A stretch of 39,174 bases of DNA from Saccharospirillaceae bacterium (GTDB lineage Bacteria; Pseudomonadota; Gammaproteobacteria; Pseudomonadales; Oceanobacteraceae). Below are positions 26,160 through 35,146 of this stretch, piece by piece. Positions within the stretch are counted from its first letter, which is position 1. Each line of letters begins with the position of its first letter. Made by a program: the position numbers and the translations under genes. The stretch spans positions 1 to 39,174 of the forward strand of contig JAJOJJ010000007.1 of the NCBI GenBank assembly GCA_021208685.1. Direction: 5' to 3'. Below the pieces are notes generated by a model. That model saw nothing but the letters and a program-made list of their open reading frames with translations. It did no database searches and was not told the origin of the DNA.

Positions 26160-26183
26160 ACAGAATGCGTTTTCCGGTTAAGA

Positions 26184-26211
26184 AAAAAGGGGCTCCACAG
26201 AGCCCCTTTTT
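26184..26211. terminator. Bidirectional terminator between regulator and adenosine kinase
   Basis: AAAAAGGGGCTC (26184-26195) pairs with GAGCCCCTTTTT (26200-26211) around CACA. T5 follows on the plus strand and T5-6 on the minus strand, so it serves both convergent genes. Confidence 0.92.
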
Positions 26212-26229
26212 AATGGTTCTGCGCGTGTA

Positions 26230-27225
26230 TTATCCCTGCAGATGCGCTTTTAATGGCGCGTGCTGTTCGGCATCCAGACGCGGACCAAACTGGCTGACAA
26301 CCTGAGCGGAAGCGGCAGACGCCAGACGACCGGCGACATCAAAACCATAATCCTGAGTAATGGCATAAAGGAAGGCTCCGGCAAACATATCGCCGGCACC
26401 GTTAGTATCGACGGCTTTTACACGGTGAGGGGCAATGGTATGCAGGGTTTCGCCATCGAACGCCAGTGCGCCTTCGGCCCCGAGGGTAATGGCGAAGGTT
26501 TTGGCGTGTTGTTTAATGACGTTGATGGCGGTATTTAAATCGTTGGTATCGGCCAGCAGTTTGGCTTCCTGCTCGTTGCAGAACAGCAGGTCAACGCCAT
26601 CGCCGAGCATTTCCAGCAGGCCGTCTTTGAAGAACTGTACCATCGCTGGGTCAGAGAACGTCATCGCCACTTTTACGCCGTGTTTGCGTGCCAGTTCGCG
26701 TACGCGTACGGCGGCGGCACGGGAGGTGTCGGAGGTCACCAGATAGCCTTCAATATACACATAATCCGACTGCGCGAGCGCATCTTCGTGGATGTGCTTT
26801 TCGTGCAGATCGCTGGTAATGCCTAAATAGGTATTCATGGTGCGTTCGGCATCCGGCGTTACCATCACCAGGCATTTACCGGTTACGCCCTGATCGCGCT
26901 CGCCGCCAATGTTGGTATCAACACCAGCCGCTTTTAAATCGGCCACGTAAAAATCACCGGCTTCGTCAGCGGCGACGTTGCAGGTGTAAAAGGTTTTAGC
27001 ACCGAAATAGCTGGCACCAATAATGGTGTTGGCGGCACTGCCACCACAAGCTCGCTTTTTCAGGCCGTAATCCGTGGTGAGGGTTTCGAGCATATTGGCC
27101 AGTTGCTGTTCGTCGATGAGGGTCATCATGCCTTTCTGGATGCCCGCTTTGGCGAAAAATTCATCACCGACTTCGAACTCTTTATCGACCAGGGCATTGC
27201 CGATGCCGTAAATGTGGTAACCCAT
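26230..27225 (-). CDS. PfkB-family adenosine kinase
   Basis: This is a 331-residue ribokinase-fold sugar kinase. The first PfkB signature region is CGGSAANTIIGASYFG (60-75), and the second is DTNGAGDMFAGAF (273-285) with catalytic Asp279 and the anion-hole GAGD. Length and the start MGYHIYGIGNALVDKEFEV fit bacterial adenosine kinases, which phosphorylate adenosine to AMP for purine salvage; inosine/guanosine kinase activity is the main alternative. The ATG at 27225 is chosen, since the 92 in-frame residues upstream are not family-like and would overlap the channel gene. It is divergent from the potassium channel gene. Confidence 0.9.
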   Translation of the reverse strand: MGYHIYGIGNALVDKEFEVGDEFFAKAGIQKGMMTLIDEQQLANMLETLTTDYGLKKRACGGSAANTIIGASYFGAKTFYTCNVAADEAGDFYVADLKAAGVDTNIGGERDQGVTGKCLVMVTPDAERTMNTYLGITSDLHEKHIHEDALAQSDYVYIEGYLVTSDTSRAAAVRVRELARKHGVKVAMTFSDPAMVQFFKDGLLEMLGDGVDLLFCNEQEAKLLADTNDLNTAINVIKQHAKTFAITLGAEGALAFDGETLHTIAPHRVKAVDTNGAGDMFAGAFLYAITQDYGFDVAGRLASAASAQVVSQFGPRLDAEQHAPLKAHLQG

Positions 27226-27330
27226 AACAGGAATCTCTTTGATGGAAATTGCGCGAGTGTAGCGGATTATGTCCGGCATTTCAGTTATTGACGACTTGGG
27301 GATATACCGGGGCCGGGCTATTATGCAGGC

Positions 27331-28458
27331 ATGAATAAAGTAACCCGTTTTATCCGTCATCATCGTCGCGTAAGGCATGCGGTGTATCAGACGGATACCA
27401 ATATCCGTCGTTCGGTTATCCGCTCGGCTTTGCTGTTGCTGGGCTTTGCGTCTGTGCACGTTGGCGCGATGGTGTGGCTGGAGAGTATGACGCTCTGGCA
27501 TGCCATCTGGCTGACGATGACCACACTGACCACCGTGGGTTATGGTGATTTATCCGCGTCTACCCCGGCCGGGCAGGCGGCTACCATGCTGCTGATGTTT
27601 GTCTGTGGCATCACGCTTATGACTTTTTTAATCAGCGATTATGTGGATTTCCGCATTGCGCGGCGGGAACGTATCCGCACCGGACACTGGGACTGGAACA
27701 TGGCCGATCATATTCTCATTATTAATTCACCCAAATATAACCGCGAAGCCTATTTTCAGCGCATGATCATGCAGATCCGCGAAAGTGATGAATACCGCGA
27801 TACGCCGATTCAGCTGCTGAATGATGACTTCCCCGATGGACTGCCCGACAGTCTGCGCCAGCTGGGGGTGGTGCACACCACCGGTCTGGCCAGCCGGCCG
27901 GAAGATTTAAAACGCGCCGCCGCTGAACGTGCCAGCCATATTGTGGTTTTGGCGCGCGACGAATATTCCGCCGACAGCGATTCTTACACCTTCGATATTG
28001 CTTACCGTTTGTTTGAGTTGCATCTGGGTCACATCACGATTGTCGAGTGTGTGGAAGACAGCAACCGGCCCCGGTTACGAAAACTGCAGATTAAGACCGT
28101 ACTGCGCCCGATCCGCTCCTATCCGGAAATCATTGTGCGGGCGATGGTGGCCCCCGGTGTTGAGCTGGTGATTGAGGATATGTTTACCCATGCCGACGAC
28201 CATCCGGTCAGGTTTCCGGTCTGGCTGGAGGGGGAGCGATGGGCGGATGTGGTGAATGCCGTGGTGCAGGCCGATCTGGGCACGCCGCTGGCGTATGTGA
28301 CTAAAGATGGTGAGGTCATTACTCATCCTGATGGCAGCCATCATGTGCACGCACAGTCGCTGATTATTCTGGTGCATACCGAGAAAACGCCGACCATTCG
28401 TGATGTGCAGCGGGCGATTGAGGTGCACTTCAATATTCATGCAGCTAACATGGATTGA
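27331..28458 (+). CDS. Two-helix potassium channel with RCK (TrkA-N) domain
   Basis: The 375-residue protein has a membrane segment near 31-50, pore loop with the selectivity filter TTVGYGD (67-73) and a second segment (84-104). A cytoplasmic RCK part follows, with HILIINSP (127-134) in place of the usual nucleotide-binding start, and IVVLARDEYSADSDSYTFDI; a C-terminal TrkA-C-like region ends it. This is the MthK-like plan, a gated K+ channel of the inner membrane. It overlaps nothing upstream. A small membrane or secreted protein follows after 47 bases. Confidence 0.9.
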   Translation: MNKVTRFIRHHRRVRHAVYQTDTNIRRSVIRSALLLLGFASVHVGAMVWLESMTLWHAIWLTMTTLTTVGYGDLSASTPAGQAATMLLMFVCGITLMTFLISDYVDFRIARRERIRTGHWDWNMADHILIINSPKYNREAYFQRMIMQIRESDEYRDTPIQLLNDDFPDGLPDSLRQLGVVHTTGLASRPEDLKRAAAERASHIVVLARDEYSADSDSYTFDIAYRLFELHLGHITIVECVEDSNRPRLRKLQIKTVLRPIRSYPEIIVRAMVAPGVELVIEDMFTHADDHPVRFPVWLEGERWADVVNAVVQADLGTPLAYVTKDGEVITHPDGSHHVHAQSLIILVHTEKTPTIRDVQRAIEVHFNIHAANMD

Positions 28459-28505
28459 ACGGCTGTTCGTTACGATGTTCAGCGCGTCGTTGCCACGGAG
28501 GTGTC

Positions 28506-28787
28506 ATGCGTCGTCGCCCGTCTTTTACCCTGTTATTGCTGAGCCTTGCCCTGATTGCCCTGGGCAGCGTACACAGTCTGGCTGAGCGCCTGAGCAACGG
28601 CGGTGAAGGGCAGTGTCCGTTGTGTGAGCTGGCTGCTGGTCCGTCGCACTGGCTGCCACCGCTCACCGTTACCCTGCCGGGTTTGCTGCTTGATCTGGCG
28701 CCGCAAACCCTGATGCCCTTTCTGCTTCCCACTTTACTGCAGGATAACCGGCTCGAACCTGAGTCTCAGGAATCCGTCGCGGCCTGA
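28506..28787 (+). CDS. Small exported or membrane protein with CPLC motif
   Basis: The 93-residue protein has a basic start and a hydrophobic segment (RRRPSFTLLLLSLALIALGS), then a CPLCEL motif at about 34-39 and a second hydrophobic stretch (LTVTLPGLLLDLAPQTLMPF). GGAGGTG precedes the ATG at 28506; an in-frame start at 28455 would overlap the channel end and lacks a ribosome site. I recognise no family with confidence. The CxxC pair could bind metal or form a disulfide. Confidence 0.55.
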   Translation: MRRRPSFTLLLLSLALIALGSVHSLAERLSNGGEGQCPLCELAAGPSHWLPPLTVTLPGLLLDLAPQTLMPFLLPTLLQDNRLEPESQESVAA

Positions 28788-29093
28788 TTGCCCAGTTGCA
28801 CAAAAACACTGATAAACGCTCGTTTAATCATAATCGTGATGTCCACTATTCCGATACTGAATGTGGCGGCGGTTACCGCCTTCTTTCTGACAAAACAGCA
28901 TAAGTTCAGACGTTGCAGAAACGATAATGAGTTCTGCCGATGAGGCTTATTGAGGTTGGTAATCGTCGTGATGAAAGGGGCAGAGCTCAGGCTCTAATGA
29001 TAAAAGTGTAAAAATTAGTAATGGCTGATAGCGTAAAACGGGCATACCGATACACTGCCGGTACAACCGATAATGCTGAGAGGATAAAAAAGC
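28788..29093. other. Intergenic region with a short terminator-like hairpin
   Basis: No gene seen. GGCGG-TTA-CCGCC at 28868-28880 followed by TTCTTT is a probable terminator for the channel unit. The remainder should hold the cytochrome c' promoter, with GAGAGG before its ATG. Confidence 0.55.
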
Positions 29094-29540
29094 ATGAATA
29101 ACATGACCCGTAGTGGAATCATCGTGGCGCTGATGGCTGCCAGTACCCTTGCACTCGCTGAGGTAAAACCATCGGATGCGGTGGAATACCGTCAGGGTAT
29201 CTACAAGGCGGTGAAATGGAATTTTGGTCCGATGGGCGACATGGTGAAGGGCAAGCAGGAGTTTAATGCGGCTGAGTTTTCCCGTCGCGCTGCCAATCTG
29301 GCGGCACTGAGCAAGATGCCTCTGGAAGGTTTTATCGCCGGTTCTTACAGCGGTTCCACCGATGCGTTGCCTGCGATTGAAAAAGACTGGGAAACCTTCG
29401 CCGGTATTATGTCCGACTTTGAAACCAGCGCCGCAACACTGGCAGAAACTGCCGCCAGCGGTGATATGAACGCCATTCGTCCGGCCTTTATGAGCGTGGC
29501 GAAGACCTGTAAGTCCTGCCACGACAAGTTTAAAGACTGA
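29094..29540 (+). CDS. Cytochrome c'
   Basis: The 148-residue protein has a cleavable signal (to about residue 22, STLALAEV) and a C-terminal heme-binding CKSCH at 139-143, the layout of the four-helix cytochrome c' family. Arg near the N-terminus (EYRQGIYK) and the WNFGPMGDM helix also fit. Periplasmic; these proteins bind NO and help resist nitrosative stress. It converges with a cytochrome b561 gene that ends 5 bases away; c'-b561 neighbours are frequent and suggest electron transfer between them. Confidence 0.93.
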   Translation: MNNMTRSGIIVALMAASTLALAEVKPSDAVEYRQGIYKAVKWNFGPMGDMVKGKQEFNAAEFSRRAANLAALSKMPLEGFIAGSYSGSTDALPAIEKDWETFAGIMSDFETSAATLAETAASGDMNAIRPAFMSVAKTCKSCHDKFKD

Positions 29541-29545
29541 GCCGT

Positions 29546-30214
29546 TTAAAGACTGATCAGGGCCCAGACGCTGGCGGCGGCAATCGCTGCCAGCACCATG
29601 CCTTTCATCCAGCCGCCGGTTTTCGCCACGGCCAGCCTGTCGGCAACATGCTCTGCAGGTTTATTTCCCGTCAGCATCCCCTGCAGCAGCGGCTCTTTAC
29701 GCAGCAGCTGGTGATATGCGACGGCAGCAATATGCAGTGCGATGATGATCAGCAAGCCGTCAAACAGCAGCTTATGCCAGCGGGTGATCTCAATGCTCAG
29801 GTCGTAACCCACCCGATGCACCAGCGGCCCTTCGGTGAGGATATCGTCATTGGCAAATAAGCCCGTGCCTGCCTGCAGGGTACACCACAGCAGCAGCAAG
29901 ACTACGGCCCAGCCGCCCAGCGGGTTATGGCTCAGGTACAGAGGCTCGCGCCCTTTCAGTAAGGCGGCAAGGTAGGCGAACGTGGCTTTCGGGGAATACA
30001 GGAAGTGGCTGAAGCGGGCATAAGCCGTACCGGTAAACCCCCAGAACACCCGGAAAATTACCAGCCCCAGTACGGTATAGCCGCAGCGTTTATGCCACTC
30101 CATCCAGTCGCCACCCTGTTCAGCAGTCCACCAGGCAAAACCGATCACCGCGACCAGCAGCCAGTGAAACAGACGCACGAAAATATCCCAGACGCGGATG
30201 TGAGGTGTATTCAT
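29546..30214 (-). CDS. Cytochrome b561-family membrane protein
   Basis: The 222-residue protein has four main membrane helices with the bacterial b561 histidine pattern: VRLFHWLL (first heme ligand region), EWHKRCGYTVLG, and in the C-terminal half ITRWHKLLFDGLLIIIALHIAAVAYH. It probably binds two b-type hemes and passes electrons from the quinone pool or a dehydrogenase to periplasmic cytochrome. The ATG at 30214 follows GGAG; seven upstream in-frame residues are rejected. It is convergent with cytochrome c', its likely partner. Confidence 0.9.
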   Translation of the reverse strand: MNTPHIRVWDIFVRLFHWLLVAVIGFAWWTAEQGGDWMEWHKRCGYTVLGLVIFRVFWGFTGTAYARFSHFLYSPKATFAYLAALLKGREPLYLSHNPLGGWAVVLLLLWCTLQAGTGLFANDDILTEGPLVHRVGYDLSIEITRWHKLLFDGLLIIIALHIAAVAYHQLLRKEPLLQGMLTGNKPAEHVADRLAVAKTGGWMKGMVLAAIAAASVWALISL

Positions 30215-30333
30215 AAAAGACTCCGGAAGCAGCATAAGTCAGTGCATCATAACGGATAGCGATGGTTTTCATGTCAGGCGGATTGCTGAGCGGGAGTGCC
30301 GTGTCAGCCGCCGTGACCGGTTTTCTACTCAAA

Positions 30334-30357
30334 AAAAGCGCCCCGCAGGGCGCTTTT
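30334..30357 (-). terminator. Terminator of the pnt operon
   Basis: AAAAGCGCCC (30334-30343) pairs with GGGCGCTTTT (30348-30357) around CGCA. On the minus strand a run of T follows, 15 bases past the pntB stop. The A7/T4 flanks make it useful on both strands. Confidence 0.9.
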
Positions 30358-30371
30358 ACGCACATCCGATC

Positions 30372-31781
30372 TTACAGATCTTTCAGTGCCGTAATGGTTT
30401 CCTGCAGAACTTTCTTCGCGTCGCCGGATACCATCAGGCTGTTGTCGCGGATAAACAGTTCGTTCGGGATACCGGCGAAACCTGGCGACAGACCACGCTT
30501 CACCACCACAACGGTCTTGGCGTTGTGTACGTCCAGAATCGGCATACCGAAGATCGGCGACGCCGGGTCTTTGGAGGCGGCCGGGTTAACCACGTCGTTG
30601 GCGCCCAGTACGATGGCCACATCGGTCTGCGCGAACTCAGGGTTGATGATGTCCATCTCAACCAGCTGATCGTACGGTACTTCGGCTTCCGCCAGCAGTA
30701 CGTTCATGTGACCAGGCATACGGCCCGCAACCGGGTGAATCGCGTATTTCACGTCGCAACCTTTGGCTTCCAGCATGTTGGCCAGTTCGCGGGTAGCGTG
30801 CTGTGCCTGAGCAACGGCCAGACCGTAACCCGGTACGAACACCACTTTCTGTGCGCCGTCTAACAGCATTGCCAGTTCGTCAGCAGAAGAGAACTTCACT
30901 TTGCCTTCGTAGAAAGCATCGTTCTCAGACTTGCTCACGCCAGCGGTTGCGGCCATAGAACCACCGAACAGGACGTTGGTCAGCGAGCGGTTCATCGCCT
31001 TACACATGATGGTGGTCAGGATGATACCGGACGCGCCGACCAGAGAACCGGTGATGATCAGGCCGTTGTTGCCCAGTACGAAACCGGCAGCGGCACCGGC
31101 CAGACCGGAGTAGGAGTTCAGCAGGGATACCACAACCGGCATATCGGCACCGCCGATTGGCATGACCAGGGATACCCCCAGAATCAGACAGACGATGATC
31201 AGGCCGGCAACCAGCATGTCGGAGTTCAGCGGATCAACAATGGCGAAGTAGGCCGCACCACTGATCAGAATCAGGAAGCACAGTTTCACGATCCATTTGA
31301 ACAGCTTCACTTTGTTGCTGTCGCCGATTTTGCCTTTCAGCTTACCAACCGCCACGAAAGAACCGGTCAGGGTAACCGCGCCGATCAGGATGGACAGAAT
31401 CACCGCCAGCGACCAGTCGTAAGACGCCGTGAACTGACCCATTTCCGCCAGCTTCTGGCTTTCCAGATAGTTGGCCGCCGCCACCAGCAGAGAGGCACCG
31501 CCACCGATACCGTTGAGGCTGGCCACCATTTCCGGCATGTCGGTCATGGCCACTTTCTTGGCGATAAAGGCGCCGATAGCACCACCGACCAGAAGACCGA
31601 TGATGATGTATTCGAAACGTACCACGTTGTGGTCGAGCAGGGCGGCAATCACCGCAACCAGCATACCGATCGCCGACATCTGGTTGCCGCGCACGGCGGT
31701 TTTCGGAGTGGTCATGCCCTTGATGCCGAAGATAAAGAGTACGGCGGCAGCCAGGTAACCTAAGTTAATCAGAATTTCCAT
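30372..31781 (-). CDS. pntB: NAD(P) transhydrogenase subunit beta
   Basis: This is a full-length 469-residue PntB: about nine membrane helices in the first 270 residues, then the NADP-binding domain III with VVFVPGYGLAVAQAQH, HPVAGRMPGHMNVLLAEA, IVLGANDVVNPAA and VVVKRGLSPGFAGI. Together with the two alpha parts it forms the inner-membrane proton-pumping transhydrogenase that makes NADPH from NADH using proton motive force. It follows pntAB after 14 bases and ends at a strong terminator. Confidence 0.96.
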   Translation of the reverse strand: MEILINLGYLAAAVLFIFGIKGMTTPKTAVRGNQMSAIGMLVAVIAALLDHNVVRFEYIIIGLLVGGAIGAFIAKKVAMTDMPEMVASLNGIGGGASLLVAAANYLESQKLAEMGQFTASYDWSLAVILSILIGAVTLTGSFVAVGKLKGKIGDSNKVKLFKWIVKLCFLILISGAAYFAIVDPLNSDMLVAGLIIVCLILGVSLVMPIGGADMPVVVSLLNSYSGLAGAAAGFVLGNNGLIITGSLVGASGIILTTIMCKAMNRSLTNVLFGGSMAATAGVSKSENDAFYEGKVKFSSADELAMLLDGAQKVVFVPGYGLAVAQAQHATRELANMLEAKGCDVKYAIHPVAGRMPGHMNVLLAEAEVPYDQLVEMDIINPEFAQTDVAIVLGANDVVNPAASKDPASPIFGMPILDVHNAKTVVVVKRGLSPGFAGIPNELFIRDNSLMVSGDAKKVLQETITALKDL

Positions 31782-31795
31782 TGTGTCCCGCTACC

Positions 31796-32080
31796 TTATT
31801 TCTTTTTAAACATGTTCAGCATGCGGTCGGTTACCATAAAACCGGCCACGATGTTGATGGTTGCCAGAATGATGGCGGCGACGCCCAGCACGGTAGACAG
31901 CACAGTGGTGTGCTCGCTGCCGCCGGAACTCAGGATGGCGCCAACCACGACGATGCCGGAAATCGCGTTAGTACCGCTCATCAGCGGGGTGTGCAGCGTA
32001 GGGGGGACTTTGTTGATCACTTCCACACCGACGAAGATCGCCAGTACGAAAATGGTCAGGCTCATGATGAACATTTCCAT
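31796..32080 (-). CDS. pntAB: NAD(P) transhydrogenase subunit alpha part 2 (membrane part)
   Basis: This 94-residue protein contains only the membrane helices that in E. coli are fused to the C-terminus of PntA: PPTLHTPLMSGTNAISGIVV is the hallmark. Separation into its own gene is a known three-subunit form of the enzyme. It starts 5 bases after the pntAA stop. Confidence 0.95.
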   Translation of the reverse strand: MEMFIMSLTIFVLAIFVGVEVINKVPPTLHTPLMSGTNAISGIVVVGAILSSGGSEHTTVLSTVLGVAAIILATINIVAGFMVTDRMLNMFKKK

Positions 32081-32085
32081 CCGAT

Positions 32086-33222
32086 TTATTCCTTCTCGAT
32101 CTGGGCTTTCAGGCCCGCGTGTTTGATTTCGCCGTCTTCGGTAACCAGAGTGGCGGCCACGATGTCATCGTCCATATTCACGTTGAGCACGCCTTCTTTG
32201 GACATGTTCAGCAGGAAGGTGGAGATGTTTTTGGTCAGCAGCTGAGAAGCATGCACAGGTACACGGCCCGGATGGTCGGTGTAACCGATGATGGTGACGC
32301 CATCGACGTACACTTTCTCGCCGGCCACGGTGCCTTCGACGTTACCGCCACGCTCGGCAGCCAGGTCGACGATCACTGAGCCTTTCTTCATGTAATGCAG
32401 CATTTCTTTGGTGATCAGACGGGGAGACATCTTGCCCGGGATCGCCGCAGTGGTGATCACCAGATCCGCCTGGGATACTTTGGCGGTCATCTGTTCACGC
32501 TGCTTGCGGTAAAACTCTTCCGATTTCTCGGTGGCGTAACCACCGGTAGCGCCGCCTTCTTCCTGTGGCAGGTCGAATTCAACGAACTTGGCACCCAGGG
32601 ACTCAACCTGTTCACGGACTTCCGCACGGGTATCGTAGGCTTCAACCACCGCGCCCAGACGACGGGCGGTAGAGATCGCCATCAGACCGGCAACACCGGC
32701 ACCAATGATGAATACCCGCGCCGGGTGAATCGTACCGGCAGCGGTCATCAGCATCGGGAAGTACTGTGGCAGCGCCATCGCACCGGTCAGGACAGAACGG
32801 TAACCGGAGATCGCACCCATGGAGCTGAGGACGTCCATCGACTGGGCACGGGTGGTGCGCGGAATAAATTCCAGCGCGAACGAACGCACTTTGCGCTCGG
32901 CCAGTTGCTGAATCAGCGGCTGGTTAAACCAGGCATCCAGCATACAGATCAGGGTGATGCCTTCTTTCAGCAGAGGCACTTCGCTGTCCAGTGGCTGACG
33001 GACTTTCAGGATGATGTCAGCCTGCTCGTACAGCGACTCCGCGCTCGGGGCGATGCTGGCACCGCTGCTGCGGTATTCTTCATCGCTGAAGTGGGCGGCA
33101 TCGCCTGCGCCTTCCTGTACCACGACTTCAAAGCCGGCGGTCAGCAGGGTCTGAATCCCGGCTGGGATCAGGGCGACCCGGGCTTCCCCAGGATAGATTT
33201 CCTTAGGTACACCAATCAACAT
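32086..33222 (-). CDS. pntAA: NAD(P) transhydrogenase subunit alpha part 1 (NAD-binding)
   Basis: The 378-residue protein is homologous to alanine dehydrogenase/PntA: MLIGVPKEIYPGEARVALIP at the start, FIPRTTRAQSMDVLSSMGAI, the NAD-binding GAGVAGLMAISTARRLGAVV, and TAAIPGKMSPRLIT. It binds NAD(H) on the cytoplasmic side. The ATG at 33222 has AGGAG upstream; the 68-residue in-frame extension is not family-like and would run into mqo. It is first of the three pnt genes and lies 49 bases behind mqo on the same strand. Confidence 0.95.
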   Translation of the reverse strand: MLIGVPKEIYPGEARVALIPAGIQTLLTAGFEVVVQEGAGDAAHFSDEEYRSSGASIAPSAESLYEQADIILKVRQPLDSEVPLLKEGITLICMLDAWFNQPLIQQLAERKVRSFALEFIPRTTRAQSMDVLSSMGAISGYRSVLTGAMALPQYFPMLMTAAGTIHPARVFIIGAGVAGLMAISTARRLGAVVEAYDTRAEVREQVESLGAKFVEFDLPQEEGGATGGYATEKSEEFYRKQREQMTAKVSQADLVITTAAIPGKMSPRLITKEMLHYMKKGSVIVDLAAERGGNVEGTVAGEKVYVDGVTIIGYTDHPGRVPVHASQLLTKNISTFLLNMSKEGVLNVNMDDDIVAATLVTEDGEIKHAGLKAQIEKE

Positions 33223-33264
33223 AGGTAAAACTCCTGTTGGATTATCTTGAAATTGTTGGCTGGC

Positions 33265-33283
33265 CTGCGCGTTAATCGCGCAG
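33265..33283 (-). terminator. Hairpin at the mqo stop codon
   Basis: CTGCGCG (33265-33271) and CGCGCAG (33277-33283) flank the bases TTAAT that include the mqo stop, with GGCC outside the arms. No T-run follows, so it could reduce rather than end read-through into pntAA. Confidence 0.4.
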
Positions 33284-34756
33284 CAGGCCAAGGGTGCGAA
33301 GGGTGTTCTGGCGGATGCTGCCGAGCAGTTCGGCATTATTGACCAGTGATTCACCATAGGATGGCACCAGCGCCTGCAGACGGGCTTTCCAGCCGTTCTC
33401 CAGACGCTCTTTAAAGCAACGCTCAATCACTTCGATCATCGCCTGAGCGGCAACCGAAGCACCGGGTGATGCACCCAGCAGTGCCGCCAGCGAGCCGTCT
33501 TTGGCAGCGACCAGTTCGGTACCGAACTCCAGCTTGCCGCGACCTTTGGCGTCTTTTTTGATGATCTGTACACGCTGACCGGCTTCGGCCAGTGTCCATT
33601 TGCCGGAATCTGCGCCCGGGAAGTATTCACGCAGGGATTTCATGCGGTCTTCGTGGGACTGCAGTACTTCACCGATCAGGTATTTGGTCAGATCCATATT
33701 GTTCATACCCACGTCCATCATCGGCAGCAGGTTATTGGCGCGTACGGATTTGATCAGGTCCAGCTTGGAGCCGGCCTTGAGGAACTTGGTGGTGAAGCCA
33801 GCATAAGGGCCGAACAGCAGCGCCGGAGTACCGTTGATGATGCGCGTATCCAGATGCGGAACCGACATCGGTGGTGCGCCGATTGCGGCTTTGCCATAGA
33901 CCTTGGCGTAATGACGCTTAACGGTGGCTTCGTCTTTACAGACCAGCCACTGACCGGAAACCGGGAAGCCGCCGTAACCTTTGCTTTCCGGAATACCGGA
34001 TTTCTGCAGCAGCGGCAGGGCACCACCACCGGCACCGAGGAAGACAAATCCGGCGTCAATGGTTTTGCTCTTACCGCTGGCGCGGTCTTTCAGGCGCACG
34101 TTCCAACGGCCTTCTTTGTTCTGTTCCAGTTCGCTGACTTCGTGGCTCAGCAGCAGTTCAAAGTGTTCACGCTGTTGCAGTGTGGCGATCAGGTTGCGGG
34201 TCAGGGAGCCGAAGTCGACATCGCTGCCGTGGTTGATACGGGTGGCCGCAATCTTTTCGGACGGATCGCGGTTTTCCATTACCAGTGGCATCCACTGACG
34301 CAGCACATCGTGGTCTTCGCTGTACTGCATGTCTTTAAACAGATGATGCGCCGACAGCTTTTCCCAGCGCTGACGCAGGAAGGCAACGTTAGCTTCACCC
34401 CAGACAAAGCTGATGTGCGGCGTCGGGTTAATAAAGTTGTCCGGTGCCGGCAGGTCGCCGCTGCCAACCAGAGACGTCCACAGTTGCAGGGACACTTCAA
34501 AGTTGGCATTGATGGTCAGAGCGCGGTTGATTTCAACATCGCCCTGCTCGTTTTCCGGGGTGTAATTCAGTTCGCAATAGCCCGCGTGGCCAGTACCGGC
34601 ATTATTCCAGCCATCGGTACTTTCATGAGCGACATGATCCAGGCGTTCCACCATGGTCAGTCGGAGGGAAGGATCAAGCTTGTTGAGCAGGGTGCCCAGC
34701 GTGGCACTCATAACCCCGCCGCCAACCAGCAGTACATCTGCCTTGTTTGTTGCCAT
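33272..34756 (-). CDS. mqo: Malate:quinone oxidoreductase
   Basis: This is a full-length 494-residue membrane-associated FAD enzyme. The dinucleotide motif is DVLLVGGGVMSATLGTLL (7-24), followed by STDGWNNAGTGHAGYCELNY, a family signature, and VFLGAGGGALPLLQKSGIPE in the middle. It oxidises malate to oxaloacetate and passes electrons to quinone in the TCA cycle. The ATG at 34756 is the family start. The next gene on the strand is pntAA, 49 bases on, so co-transcription with transhydrogenase is possible. Confidence 0.96.
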   Translation of the reverse strand: MATNKADVLLVGGGVMSATLGTLLNKLDPSLRLTMVERLDHVAHESTDGWNNAGTGHAGYCELNYTPENEQGDVEINRALTINANFEVSLQLWTSLVGSGDLPAPDNFINPTPHISFVWGEANVAFLRQRWEKLSAHHLFKDMQYSEDHDVLRQWMPLVMENRDPSEKIAATRINHGSDVDFGSLTRNLIATLQQREHFELLLSHEVSELEQNKEGRWNVRLKDRASGKSKTIDAGFVFLGAGGGALPLLQKSGIPESKGYGGFPVSGQWLVCKDEATVKRHYAKVYGKAAIGAPPMSVPHLDTRIINGTPALLFGPYAGFTTKFLKAGSKLDLIKSVRANNLLPMMDVGMNNMDLTKYLIGEVLQSHEDRMKSLREYFPGADSGKWTLAEAGQRVQIIKKDAKGRGKLEFGTELVAAKDGSLAALLGASPGASVAAQAMIEVIERCFKERLENGWKARLQALVPSYGESLVNNAELLGSIRQNTLRTLGLLRD

Positions 34757-35146
34757 TCGATTTCGCCTGTAGGTAAAAATCTGTACTCAGTCCGGCACTG
34801 TTGGTGCCTGCCAGCGCGAGCTTGTGGCTCATTGTGTCCGCCGGCCAGAATTCAAACGGGCGTTTTATACACATGTTAGGCTTTAGTCGCAATGTGGGTA
34901 CGGTGGCACGAGGACTGAATTGCAGGCTCACAGGGAGGATTTTTATGCCCTGATTCGGATCAATTTTTTGCCAGTATTTCTACTGATGCATGGCTGCATC
35001 CCGCGCCGCCCGTACCGTGGCGATCCTTCCTGTGGATGTTACGCAGCCGGTTGCTGCCGGTATTGATATGGCGACAGCACACATTTCTTATACCGGACAT
35101 TTTTTCTGGTGATGTGGCGGGCAGAAATGATGGCGGATGCACTGCC
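34757..35146. other. Intergenic region upstream of mqo
   Basis: No gene recognised; a 60-codon frame at 34960-35142 has no family-like content and no ribosome site. It should contain the mqo promoter. No clear operator or RNA structure seen. Confidence 0.5.

Noticed and set aside
32395..33228. A 277-codon plus-strand frame opposite pntAA, and a 408-codon one opposite mqo.
   Set aside because: Both are antisense shadows of strongly recognised genes with high third-position GC; composition is H/Q/T/R-rich without motifs.
34960..35142. A 60-codon minus-strand frame between mqo and the solute-binding protein gene.
   Set aside because: No ribosome site, no hydrophobic or domain pattern, and atypical codon use.
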